Source: Fructobacillus evanidus
Lineage (GTDB): Bacteria; Bacillota; Bacilli; Lactobacillales; Lactobacillaceae
Length of the DNA: 57,780 nt
Reading direction: 5' to 3'
Assembly (NCBI RefSeq): GCF_963580165.1
Contig: NZ_CAUZLM010000009.1
Location: forward strand, 1 to 57,780
Below the pieces are notes generated by a model that was given only the letters and a program-made list of their open reading frames with translations, was not told the DNA's origin and searched no databases. Below are positions 1 through 7,139 of the stretch, piece by piece; positions within the stretch are counted from its first letter, which is position 1, and every line of letters starts with the position of its first letter. The position numbers and the translations under genes are program-made.

Positions 1-115
1 TGAATAGCTCAAAGAATTTCTCCTCATGGTTTGTCTAGCAACTACCATTGTAAAGAATTCTTTGGGTTTTTTGTTTTTCAATTATCGTTCGAATTAATTA
101 TAGAATCTGCCTAAA
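1..115. other. Window-edge intergenic segment
   Basis: No complete gene is visible. The palindrome AAAGAATTCTTT (52-63) precedes a T run on the plus strand and could be a weak terminator in that direction. On the minus strand a GAGGAG ribosome-binding motif stands 7 nt before a TTG at 12-10. It continues open to the window edge and is in frame with an ATG at 27-25, so the 5' end of another minus-strand gene may leave the window here. Four to nine codons are too few to support a gene call. Confidence 0.3.
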
Positions 116-778
116 TCAAAAAATATTTCGAATATTTTGATTACCAGTTGTTAAATCATAGATTTGATTAGTTGATTGTTCAGGATGAGCTAATACTTCT
201 GTGACAAAGGAAGCAACATCTGCTCGCGAAATTTGCAAATCTTCCTTTGGGCCAGCAAAGTCGACATTCAATGAAACTTTTCCAGTCCCGGCAGTATCCA
301 AAAGTAGCGTTGGGCGAACAATCGTATAATCCAAACCGGAGTTTTGCAAATACAAATCAGCATAGTGCTTCATCATAAAGTAATGATAAATACCGGATGC
401 AGACCAACGACTGCGATCATCCGCCCCAGCAGCTGAAACCATGACATAGTGAGCAACACTTGCTTTTTTAGCAGCAACCATTGTTTTAATGGCGCCGTCC
501 AAATCAACTTCTACCGTTCGCTCAATACCACCCTTGCCTCCGGCACCGGCCGTGAAAACAATTTGGCCAACTTGGTGGTCCATGAAAAACTGGGCCATCG
601 CTTGTTCGTCGCTATCGAGGTCAAAATAAACTCCCTCAACACCGGCTAAATCAGCCACCGTTTGCAATTGGTCTTTATTCCGAAAGGCCGCTAAAACTTC
701 CCGCTGATTTTTAGCTAAATCTTGAACCAAAATTTGGCCAACCTTACCATGTGCACCAATCACAAGCGTCTTTGTCAT
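116..778 (-). CDS. NAD(P)-binding Rossmann protein (atypical SDR, NmrA/YwnB-like)
   Basis: A 220-residue cytosolic protein. The N-terminal nucleotide-binding motif GAHGKVGQ (about residues 8-15) and the pattern VMVSAAGA followed by YADLYLQNSGLDYTIVRPT are typical of atypical short-chain dehydrogenases that bind NAD(P) and often lack a complete catalytic triad. The substrate cannot be read from sequence. The start is ATG at 778 with an AAGGG motif 8 nt upstream; a TTG one codon earlier fits the spacing less well. It lies 16 bp behind the nitroreductase gene and is probably the second gene of that operon, suggesting a shared role in redox or electrophile defence. No clear terminator follows it. 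Confidence 0.8.
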   Translation of the reverse strand: MTKTLVIGAHGKVGQILVQDLAKNQREVLAAFRNKDQLQTVADLAGVEGVYFDLDSDEQAMAQFFMDHQVGQIVFTAGAGGKGGIERTVEVDLDGAIKTMVAAKKASVAHYVMVSAAGADDRSRWSASGIYHYFMMKHYADLYLQNSGLDYTIVRPTLLLDTAGTGKVSLNVDFAGPKEDLQISRADVASFVTEVLAHPEQSTNQIYDLTTGNQNIRNIF

Positions 779-794
779 CAAAATTTCCCTTCAC

Positions 795-1448
795 TTAATC
801 CAAAATTGTCAAAATACTTTCCGTGTCCATGCGACCAGAACGAATTTGATTCAACAAACTATCTTCATCGCGATAACCGAGCCCAATACCCATTACAACC
901 TGTTGGTCATCTGTTAACTTGAGCGGTGCCATTAAATCATCAGCAAATTTAACGAATTCATAGGCTGGCAAAGAATCAACACCTGCATCTTGGGCCGCCA
1001 GCATCAATGCTTCTGAAAAGGCACCCAAATCAACTAATGACCAATCGGGATAATCCTTCGGCAAGGTTAAGTAAACAATTGCCTGGGCATTGTAGAGGTT
1101 GGCACCTGCCTTCCCCATCATTGTACCCCAATCATCACCAATTTGTTCCTTGGTACTGGCAAACCAACCCATGATATTTGCCTTGGCGCCATCATCCCAC
1201 TCTGGGATTGGCTGATATGGCAAAACTGATTGACTAGGTGCTTGGTTCACAACAGACTGTAAGTGTTGTTCTCGAATCGTTGCCAAGGTATTGCCAGTGG
1301 CAATCACCACTCGGACTGGTTGCGAGTTCACAAAAGATGGGACTTTCTGTGCCGTTTCGACAATTGTCTGCAACGTCTCTGTAGCAATTTCTTGATTTTG
1401 GAACCAGCGAATGGAACGCCGACTATTCACAACAGTTTGAAAATTCAT
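795..1448 (-). CDS. Nitroreductase family protein (FMN-dependent)
   Basis: A 217-residue flavoprotein of the NfsA/NfnB-type nitroreductase superfamily, which reduces nitro compounds, quinones or flavins with NAD(P)H. The N-terminal motif SRRSIRWFQ (about residues 9-17) is the family's phosphate-binding signature, NSQPVRVV follows near residue 41, and LGAFSEALMLAAQDAGVDSLP is the expected helix and loop. Length is normal. The start ATG has a CGGAG motif about 10 nt upstream. It is first in a two-gene unit with the NAD(P)-binding protein and is transcribed from a promoter whose -35 box overlaps a 17-bp palindrome, so a local redox- or drug-sensing repressor is plausible. The physiological substrate is unknown. 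Confidence 0.85.
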   Translation of the reverse strand: MNFQTVVNSRRSIRWFQNQEIATETLQTIVETAQKVPSFVNSQPVRVVIATGNTLATIREQHLQSVVNQAPSQSVLPYQPIPEWDDGAKANIMGWFASTKEQIGDDWGTMMGKAGANLYNAQAIVYLTLPKDYPDWSLVDLGAFSEALMLAAQDAGVDSLPAYEFVKFADDLMAPLKLTDDQQVVMGIGLGYRDEDSLLNQIRSGRMDTESILTILD

Positions 1449-1488
1449 TTGGTAGGGACTCCGATTTCTTTAAATATTTATTAGAAAC

Positions 1489-1518
1489 ATTATCCCTATT
1501 TGTTGAAAATAATTCAAC
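1489..1518 (-). promoter_or_regulatory. Promoter with palindromic operator, nitroreductase operon
   Basis: The -35 TTGAAT (1512-1517) and -10 GATAAT (1489-1494) are separated by 17 bp. The perfect dyad GTTGAA-TTATT-TTCAAC (1502-1518) covers the -35 box, the usual place for a repressor operator. The cognate regulator is not in the window. Confidence 0.55.
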
Positions 1519-1584
1519 TTTCTTTTTGATTGGTATAGTTGGTAATTATTTGTGCTATTTTTAAAAATACAGTAAATGGCATAA

Positions 1585-1604
1585 AAAAATCAGAACTGAT
1601 TTTT
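1585..1604 (-). terminator. Rho-independent terminator after gpmA
   Basis: AAAAATCAG and CTGATTTTT form a 9-bp stem with a 2-nt loop, followed by a T run in the minus direction. It begins 5 bp past the gpmA stop codon and separates it from the nitroreductase promoter. Confidence 0.7.
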
Positions 1605-1608
1605 AAAA

Positions 1609-2331
1609 TTATTTGACAGAAGAGCGCACAATTTCCTTTTTATAAACAGATAAACTTTTATCAAATTCATAAATAATTGGTTCGCCGTTTGGAATCTCAA
1701 CTTTGGTTACCTGTTCCGGTGTTAAACCCTCAATCAGCTTTGTCAACGCTCTGACGGACGTTCCGTGGGCCACAATCAAGACATCTTCTCCCGCACGCAA
1801 CCGTGGCACAATTTCCTTCTCAAAAAGTGGCCGAACTCGAACTTCTGTACTTTGAATATTTTCACTAAGTGGCAAAAGACCGTAAGGCACCCGTGCATAA
1901 CGGTGATCAAAGGCCGGGTAAGTTCGGCCATCAATGGTAACAGTCGGATCATATGCCGGCTGTTTAGGTGGCAGGACAGAATAAGACCGCCGCCAGATTT
2001 GGACCTGCTCTTTGCCATACTTGGCGCGCATATCGTCCTTATCTTCACCCTGCAAGATGCCGTAATGACGTTCATTTAACCGCCAAGACTTCGTTAGCGG
2101 AATATATGATTGACCTAATTCATCCAAGATACGATTAATGGTCATGATTGTCCGACTAAGGACTGAACTATAGGCCCGGGAAAAATGAATCTCCTGTTTT
2201 AAGAGCGCCTGCCCGGCATCCTGTGCTTGTTTTTTGCCAGTTGCAGACAAATAAGTATCGATCCAACCATTAAAGCGGTTAGACTGGTTCCATTCACTTT
2301 GACCGTGACGTAGTAAAACAAGTTTTGGCAT
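1609..2331 (-). CDS. gpmA: 2,3-bisphosphoglycerate-dependent phosphoglycerate mutase
   Basis: A 240-residue glycolytic enzyme interconverting 3- and 2-phosphoglycerate through a phosphohistidine. The catalytic motif LVLLRHGQSEWN places the phosphorylated His at residue 9. The second active-site His is in LIVAHGTS (about residue 189), and RLNERHYG supplies Glu87. It belongs to the dPGM branch of the histidine phosphatase superfamily, and length is typical. The start is ATG at 2331, preceded by AAAGGAG at 7 nt; a TTG two codons upstream would crowd that site. It is a single-gene unit with its own promoter and terminator. Confidence 0.93.
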   Translation of the reverse strand: MPKLVLLRHGQSEWNQSNRFNGWIDTYLSATGKKQAQDAGQALLKQEIHFSRAYSSVLSRTIMTINRILDELGQSYIPLTKSWRLNERHYGILQGEDKDDMRAKYGKEQVQIWRRSYSVLPPKQPAYDPTVTIDGRTYPAFDHRYARVPYGLLPLSENIQSTEVRVRPLFEKEIVPRLRAGEDVLIVAHGTSVRALTKLIEGLTPEQVTKVEIPNGEPIIYEFDKSLSVYKKEIVRSSVK

Positions 2332-2352
2332 AATCAAGCTCCTTTGCGCTCT

Positions 2353-2390
2353 ATTTTACACCGATTCTCTTTAAGCAGGCAACGCTTTCT
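2353..2390 (-). promoter_or_regulatory. gpmA promoter with possible cre site
   Basis: TTGCCT (2377-2382), an 18-bp spacer and TAAAAT (2353-2358). The segment 2377-2390 reads AGAAAGCGTTGCCT on the coding strand and matches about 11 of 14 positions of the CcpA cre consensus, overlapping the -35 box. CcpA control is possible, but the match is imperfect. Confidence 0.4.
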
Positions 2391-2401
2391 ATAAACAAAA
2401 T

Positions 2402-2426
2402 AAAAAGCCTTCAAAAGAAGACTTTT
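2402..2426 (-). terminator. Terminator after pyruvate oxidase gene
   Basis: A 10-bp stem (AAAAGTCTTC with GAAGGCTTTT, one G-U type pair) with a TTTT loop and a T-rich tail on the minus strand, 22 bp beyond the pox stop. Confidence 0.65.
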
Positions 2427-2447
2427 ATGATAAGTCAGCTTATAAGT

Positions 2448-4271
2448 TTACCATTCAACACCATATTCTTCAAAGAATTCTGGGAGTGTTTTCAAGTTTT
2501 GACCATCGTATGAATCTAAGAATTCACGAACCGAACTTGGTCGTTGCAAATCAAGGTTACTGTTATAAGTTGGGTTAAGCGTTTCTTCCATGCCTTGGTC
2601 TGTCTGCTTTAATTGTAATTCTTCGACAGGCAACGAACGGGCATCTGAAATTTTAGCTTCAATCAAGAATGGTCGACCAGCCTTCGTAACCTCAATCGCC
2701 TTATCAAAGGCTGCTGGTAATTCACTGGCCTTAGTAACCGTCACTGATTCAACACCCATTCCCTGGGCAATCATGGCGAAGTCTTGATCAGCAAGATCAA
2801 TTCCTGAATGATGCATAGCCACATCATCTTGTTCACTCTTAATAAAGTTCAACGTCTTGTTGGCTGTAATAACATTAATAATTGGCAAACCATACTTCTT
2901 CTCGGTCAGCAAATCTTGCATAATCATTGAGAAGGCACCATCACCAGCGATGTTCCAAACTTGACGACCAGGATATGACAATTGGCCAGCCAAAGCAGCT
3001 GGTAGTCCAGAACCCATAGAAGCAAAGATGGCAGAAATCACGAACTTATTCTTGGGCGTCACATGCAAATGACGGAAAGAGTTAATGATATTGTCACCAA
3101 TATCAATGGCAAAAACGGCATCCGGGTCAGCTACCCGGTTAATTTCTTTGTAAATTGGTTCGGCCCGAAGCGGCTCGCGAGTATCGTCTTGCAATTGCTT
3201 TTGGTAGGCAAACCAGTTTTCCTTGTCAGCACAAGCGGCCTTGAAGAATGCAGATTCTGGTGCTTGTTCACTACGGTCCAAGGCAGCCTGGACAAAGGCG
3301 GTTGCATCCGACCAGATTCCTAAATCAAGGTTATGATGACGGCCAAGCTCTGTTCGGTCGTTATCGACCTGAACGAACTTAAACGGATGAGTCGTGTACA
3401 CTAATTTGGCAAATGGGAAATCTGCCCCAATGGCAATCAACAAATCAGCACTCGCCATGATTTCATCGGCAGCCTTTGAGGCAGCACGGTTGGCCATGCC
3501 CAAGTTTCCTGCATAGCTTTCATCGACATGGCCTTTTGCCAAACCGGTCATAACCAAAGGAATTTGCAATTTCTTTGATAATTCAATCAGGACGTCACCA
3601 CCCTCTTGAATTCCACGACCAACGTGAATAACTGGTCGCTTGGCTTCCTTAACCAATGCTAAGAATTGATCAACTTCAGCAGCAGTTGGTTCTGGTTGTG
3701 GCGTCTTTTTATCATCTGTGGCTCCATGGGAACCATAAGCGATATCTGGAATTTGTTCGTAGCCCAAGTCGTTTGGAATAATCACCGTTGCGACACCCTG
3801 ATGCTTGTAGGCTTCACGAATGGCCTGATCGACCACGTGTGGCAAACTTTCTGCCGTCATGACAGTTCGGCAATAAACGGATACATCTTCAAAGATTGGA
3901 TCTTCGTTGAATTCTTGGAAAAAGTGTGAGTTCATAACCGCGCGTGGCGTTTGACCGACAAGGGCTAAAACAGGTGCATGATCTTCCTTGGCATCATAAA
4001 GACCTGTTAACAAGTTTGTAGCGCCAGGTCCGGCTGACCCAAAGGCGACACCAATCTTACCAGTGAGCTTGGCATCCGCTGCGGCTGCCAAAGCACCAAC
4101 TTGTTCATGGCGAACTTGGATATAGTGAATTTGTTCTTTTCGCTCTGCGAGGGCTGCCATGGTGGAGTTAAACGAACCCCCAGGATAGCCAAAGAGGTGA
4201 TCAACACCCCAATCTTCAAGCACCTTCAACATTGCGATGCTTGCTGGAACTGTGTTTCCTGTTACTGACAT
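2448..4271 (-). CDS. pox: Pyruvate oxidase (TPP/FAD-dependent)
   Basis: A 607-residue enzyme converting pyruvate, phosphate and oxygen to acetyl phosphate, CO2 and H2O2. It has the three-domain thiamine-diphosphate fold: an N-terminal Pyr domain with FGYPGGSFN and the cofactor-activating Glu in VRHEQVGA (about residue 56), a central FAD domain, and a C-terminal PP domain with GDGAFSM and TANKTLNFIKSEQDD (about residues 437-475). The close match to Lactobacillus plantarum POX-type proteins in the GSAGPGATNLLTGLYDAKEDHAP segment favours pyruvate oxidase over acetolactate synthase. The start ATG has AGGAGA 6 nt upstream. It is a monocistronic unit with a strong promoter overlapped by a palindrome, and a likely source of peroxide in air. 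Confidence 0.92.
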   Translation of the reverse strand: MSVTGNTVPASIAMLKVLEDWGVDHLFGYPGGSFNSTMAALAERKEQIHYIQVRHEQVGALAAAADAKLTGKIGVAFGSAGPGATNLLTGLYDAKEDHAPVLALVGQTPRAVMNSHFFQEFNEDPIFEDVSVYCRTVMTAESLPHVVDQAIREAYKHQGVATVIIPNDLGYEQIPDIAYGSHGATDDKKTPQPEPTAAEVDQFLALVKEAKRPVIHVGRGIQEGGDVLIELSKKLQIPLVMTGLAKGHVDESYAGNLGMANRAASKAADEIMASADLLIAIGADFPFAKLVYTTHPFKFVQVDNDRTELGRHHNLDLGIWSDATAFVQAALDRSEQAPESAFFKAACADKENWFAYQKQLQDDTREPLRAEPIYKEINRVADPDAVFAIDIGDNIINSFRHLHVTPKNKFVISAIFASMGSGLPAALAGQLSYPGRQVWNIAGDGAFSMIMQDLLTEKKYGLPIINVITANKTLNFIKSEQDDVAMHHSGIDLADQDFAMIAQGMGVESVTVTKASELPAAFDKAIEVTKAGRPFLIEAKISDARSLPVEELQLKQTDQGMEETLNPTYNSNLDLQRPSSVREFLDSYDGQNLKTLPEFFEEYGVEW

Positions 4272-4304
4272 AAGACATCTCCTGTTCTACTTTGCTATAG
4301 CCAT

Positions 4305-4334
4305 ATTATAACCTTGTTTTACAAAGATGTAAAA
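4305..4334 (-). promoter_or_regulatory. pox promoter with palindromic operator
   Basis: TTTACA (4328-4333), a 17-bp spacer and a consensus TATAAT (4305-4310). The dyad TTTTACA-TCTT-TGTAAAA (4317-4334) overlaps the -35 box. It looks like a repressor site, but it differs from the copper-box spacing (ACA-NN-TGT), and I cannot assign a regulator. Confidence 0.65.
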
Positions 4335-4405
4335 GAATTTGCATAGTTGTAACATTCAACAGACAATTATTAATAAAAAGATGCCTAGTGCTGATTTGCT
4401 AGCGA

Positions 4406-4666
4406 TTATACCAACGTCACCTTCACCATCGTTTTTAACTGCAAAGTCGTAATCAGTCCTTCCAAATCTTTCACCCGCCGTCTGGGAACGGTCAAGATTT
4501 GACGAGAAATAGTTGAACGCCCAACCTGATTCCACTCAAAGAAAAAATTAACTTGTCCAGCATACCGTTGATCCACCACTCTTAACTCGTAAACGGTATT
4601 TTTTGCCCGTTTAAATAAGGGTGTCATTTCCTTTAATATTTCAGTTATTAATTCATTTTCGACCAT
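4406..4666 (-). CDS. Small conserved-type protein of the SOS cassette, function unknown
   Basis: An 86-residue soluble protein with no signal peptide or membrane segment. It is mildly basic at the C-terminus, with a predicted alpha-beta pattern. I do not recognise a named domain. The start is ATG at 4666, with GGAGG 6 nt upstream, overlapping the YolD-like gene by 14 bp, so translation is probably coupled. Its position as third gene behind an SOS-regulated Y-family polymerase suggests a damage-inducible accessory factor; this rests on context only. A weak hairpin with a CTTTTTATT tail (about 4381-4403) may end the unit. Confidence 0.7.
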   Translation of the reverse strand: MVENELITEILKEMTPLFKRAKNTVYELRVVDQRYAGQVNFFFEWNQVGRSTISRQILTVPRRRVKDLEGLITTLQLKTMVKVTLV

Positions 4667-5051
4667 GATCAACCTCCACAAACTGCAAGTCTTCCCAATT
4701 TTTTGGTTCTTTATCTAAGTAAAAACCATCCATAAAAAAGCCCGTTACGCGACCAATTTCCAGGGGACTAGCCCGCCCCTCGATATCAAAGCTATTCGCT
4801 TGGACAACAACCCGCTGTGAATTCCGATAAGCCAAAGAAACCACCTGCTGCATTTGCTCATACGACATGGCCTCATGCAACTCCGTCTTATCTGCCTGGC
4901 CTTGATCCGTCTTCTGATTTTTTAATCCGGCAGTGTGATCCGAAAGAAAAAAGCCATTCCACTTGACCTTCCCTCGCTCGCGATAATCATGGTCAAAGTA
5001 ACCCGCAACAATTGCTAACCAGTCTGGATCAGCGGAAAAATCCTTACTCAT
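4653..5051 (-). CDS. YolD-like protein
   Basis: A 132-residue protein of the YolD-like family, small proteins encoded beside Y-family polymerases in Firmicutes and thought to modulate them (compared with UmuD in function, not in fold). The signature RGKVKWNGFFLSDHT (about residues 26-40) and the C-terminal beta-rich part with IGRVTGFFMDGFYLD fit the family. The start at 5051 has GGAGG 8 nt upstream and overlaps the end of the polymerase gene by 8 bp. A longer reading frame running back into the polymerase gene has no ribosome site and is not used. It is second of three genes in the SOS unit. Confidence 0.8.
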   Translation of the reverse strand: MSKDFSADPDWLAIVAGYFDHDYRERGKVKWNGFFLSDHTAGLKNQKTDQGQADKTELHEAMSYEQMQQVVSLAYRNSQRVVVQANSFDIEGRASPLEIGRVTGFFMDGFYLDKEPKNWEDLQFVEVDHGRK

Positions 5052-6381
5052 AAGCATTTCCTCCATTATGACCCCCAACCAAATTAGCTCGGCTAATCGC
5101 CGTGGCCCCCTTTTCCAACGAAATTGAACGAACCAGGCTCGCCGCGCCAAAGCGCCGACGAATTTGGTCAACGACCGTATCAACCGGATCTTCTTCCTGG
5201 TCAGTTGGACTAGGAGCCTTGTCAAAGAGTGAAATTTCTTGCACGCTTTCACTCGATAAGCCAGAAAAGGAAACTCCAATATAGCGAACTGGGTCACCCG
5301 ACCAATGCTCTTGAAAAATACGTTTCAAAACGGCCATCAAGGTTTGACTACGGTTGGTTGGCTCGATGCGAACGGTCTGGTGCAGGCCCGTTTTGGGATT
5401 GTGGCGCGTGTTAAAAGCGATTCCTTGGTCCGCATAACCCAAATATAGTGACGCCAGGGTTGCTTGTTGTTGGTGCGCCCGGAGGCGACTTGCCACCTGG
5501 TCTGCCATTTCTTGCACCACCACTTGGATGGCCGCTCCATCATGGTAATTTTCTGGTAAGACTTGTGAGTTCCCGTAAGACTTATCTTTTGGCGTAATCT
5601 TTTCCGTTAAATCAGACCGGTCAATGCCCCAGGCCAAGGCATAAAGTTGCTCCCCCATTAAGCCCAGCCGTTCTTTGAGGGCATATGGGTTTTGTTTGGC
5701 TAAATCGCCTATGCTTGCAATGCCCCACCGCTTCAGCTTTTGTGCCGTTTTTGACCCAATACTCCAAACATGACCAAAGTTTGTCACGGGCCACAACTTT
5801 TTCGGTACGTCCTCATAGTGCCACTCGGCCAGTAGGTGTGGGGCCTTTTTCGCTTCTAAATCCAAGGCTAATTTGGCTAAAACCGGACTATCCCCGATGC
5901 CAACTGAAAGGTAAATTCCCATTTCAGCCAGGACTTGCCGTTGAATTTTTTGTGCAACTTCTCTTGGGCTTTTACCAAAGAGGTGCCAAAAATCAGTGAT
6001 ATCCAAAATTGATTCATCAATGGAATATGGTAGCAAGTGGTCATCGTCAACGTATTGTTGGTAGATGGCATTAATGGCTAAGTTTTTTTTGATATAAAGG
6101 TTCATCCGCGGCTCCGCCTTGATTAGGCCAGGAACATCAGGGACATCCTTTTGTCTGGTAACGTTGGAAATCCCCAGCCGCTTCTTAGCCATTGGCGACG
6201 AGGCCAAGACCAGACCCCCAGTATCGTTTTCCTGATGTGACATCACCACCAGCATGGCCTTCAGCGGATTTAAACCTCGTTCAACCGCTTCACAACTGGC
6301 ATAAAAGCTTTTTGAATCGATTAGAAAGACAACCCGCCGGTCTTCATTTTGATAAATTTGTGAAAAATCATTAGTCGTCAT
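5044..6381 (-). CDS. Y-family DNA polymerase (UvrX/ImpB/UmuC type)
   Basis: A 445-residue translesion polymerase. The palm motif FLIDSKSFYASCEAVERG (about residues 18-35) carries the first catalytic Asp. YSIDESILDITDF (about 119-131) has the second acidic pair, and the helix-hairpin-helix segment VWSIGSKTAQKLKRWGIASIGDLA follows near 210-233, then a little-finger domain. The QKDVPDVPGLIKAEPRMNLY region is typical of the UvrX/ImpB branch in lactic acid bacteria and phage rather than chromosomal DinB. The start ATG at 6381 lies 10 nt after AGGAGG. It heads a three-gene SOS operon with a consensus promoter and LexA-type box, so expression should rise on DNA damage. Confidence 0.9.
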   Translation of the reverse strand: MTTNDFSQIYQNEDRRVVFLIDSKSFYASCEAVERGLNPLKAMLVVMSHQENDTGGLVLASSPMAKKRLGISNVTRQKDVPDVPGLIKAEPRMNLYIKKNLAINAIYQQYVDDDHLLPYSIDESILDITDFWHLFGKSPREVAQKIQRQVLAEMGIYLSVGIGDSPVLAKLALDLEAKKAPHLLAEWHYEDVPKKLWPVTNFGHVWSIGSKTAQKLKRWGIASIGDLAKQNPYALKERLGLMGEQLYALAWGIDRSDLTEKITPKDKSYGNSQVLPENYHDGAAIQVVVQEMADQVASRLRAHQQQATLASLYLGYADQGIAFNTRHNPKTGLHQTVRIEPTNRSQTLMAVLKRIFQEHWSGDPVRYIGVSFSGLSSESVQEISLFDKAPSPTDQEEDPVDTVVDQIRRRFGAASLVRSISLEKGATAISRANLVGGHNGGNAYE

Positions 6382-6412
6382 CCGACGGATTCCTCCTGTT
6401 AAGTCTGTTTTT

Positions 6413-6441
6413 ATTATACGAACAGATGTTCGCTTTCGCAA
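6413..6441 (-). promoter_or_regulatory. SOS promoter with LexA/DinR box
   Basis: TTGCGA (6436-6441), a 17-bp spacer and TATAAT (6413-6418). The spacer contains the perfect dyad CGAAC-ATCT-GTTCG (6419-6432), an exact fit to the Gram-positive LexA box CGAACNNNNGTTCG, so a bound repressor would block the promoter. Confidence 0.9.
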
Positions 6442-6465
6442 GAAAAAATCAATAAAAATTTGCTA

Positions 6466-6495
6466 AGAAAAAGACCCAACGTCACCGTTAGGTCT
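6466..6495 (-). terminator. Terminator after 5-formyl-THF cyclo-ligase gene
   Basis: A 10-bp stem AGACCTAACG/CGTTGGGTCT with a GTGA loop, followed by TTTTTCTT on the minus strand. Confidence 0.85.
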
Positions 6496-6518
6496 CTCAT
6501 CAAAATTTTATATCATCA

Positions 6519-7064
6519 TTACTCATCTGCTAAGGTCAAAACCTGGCCGACAACTTCATCAAAGTTGTCAGGTACCCAATCAGCCCGCCTTTGTTCTGCT
6601 AGAGCGAGACTGATACTTTCCCCCTCGTAATCGGCAAGAAAACGGTCATAATAACCGCCACCGAAACCGACTCGAAGGCCGGCATCGCTAAAGGCAAGCC
6701 CCGGTACCCAGACCAAATCGATTGCTGATTTCTTCAGTTCCTGGCCATTTTCGGGCTCTAAAATACCAAAGCTTTCACCAGCTGTCAGGGCACTATCGGC
6801 ACTGATTTTAACAAAGGTTAATTCTCGATCAACCACCTTCGCCAAACCAACCGTCTTCCCAGCCTGCCAGGCGGCCTCCATAATCGGTGTTGTCTCCACT
6901 TCAAAAGGAAGCGATGCCGTCACCGCGATAGTTTGCGCCTGAAGCCAGGCTGGTTGTTGAAACAGTTTTTGATATAACTGTTCTTCTTGTTCAGCCTTTG
7001 CTAGCGGGCTCAAGGCCTTCAACTTGGCTTTTTGTTCCTGGCGAATCGTCTTTTTGTCAGGCAT
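6519..7064 (-). CDS. 5-formyltetrahydrofolate cyclo-ligase
   Basis: A 181-residue enzyme (MTHFS/YgfA/YqgN family) using ATP to convert 5-formyl-THF to 5,10-methenyl-THF. The N-terminal KKTIRQEQKAKLKAL segment supplies basic residues for the polyglutamate or phosphate site, and the C-terminal VGFGGGYYDRFL (about residues 131-142) is the family's strongest signature. Length is typical. The start is ATG at 7064 with GGAGG upstream. An earlier possible start would place the N-terminus across the preceding glyA terminator. It sits downstream of glyA, the other folate one-carbon enzyme here, which recycles the same cofactor pool. Confidence 0.92.
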   Translation of the reverse strand: MPDKKTIRQEQKAKLKALSPLAKAEQEEQLYQKLFQQPAWLQAQTIAVTASLPFEVETTPIMEAAWQAGKTVGLAKVVDRELTFVKISADSALTAGESFGILEPENGQELKKSAIDLVWVPGLAFSDAGLRVGFGGGYYDRFLADYEGESISLALAEQRRADWVPDNFDEVVGQVLTLADE

Positions 7065-7088
7065 TTGTTCACCTCCAGCGGATTCAAA

Positions 7089-7114
7089 GAAAAAAAGCTG
7101 CATTAACAGCTTTT
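7089..7114 (-). terminator. Terminator after glyA
   Basis: AAAAGCTG-TTAATG-CAGCTTTTTTT on the minus strand, 26 bp past the glyA stop. It separates glyA from the folate cyclo-ligase gene, whose start at 7064 lies just beyond. Confidence 0.8.
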
Positions 7115-7139
7115 CATCATTCTATACCATTATTGGTCA

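Noticed and set aside
4317..4334. pox dyad as a CopY copper box
   Set aside because: The copper box has two bases between ACA and TGT; here there are four, and no copper genes are nearby.
5052..5297. Upstream extension of the YolD-like frame into the polymerase gene
   Set aside because: The GGAGG site points to the start at 5051, and the extended part only mirrors polymerase codons in another frame.
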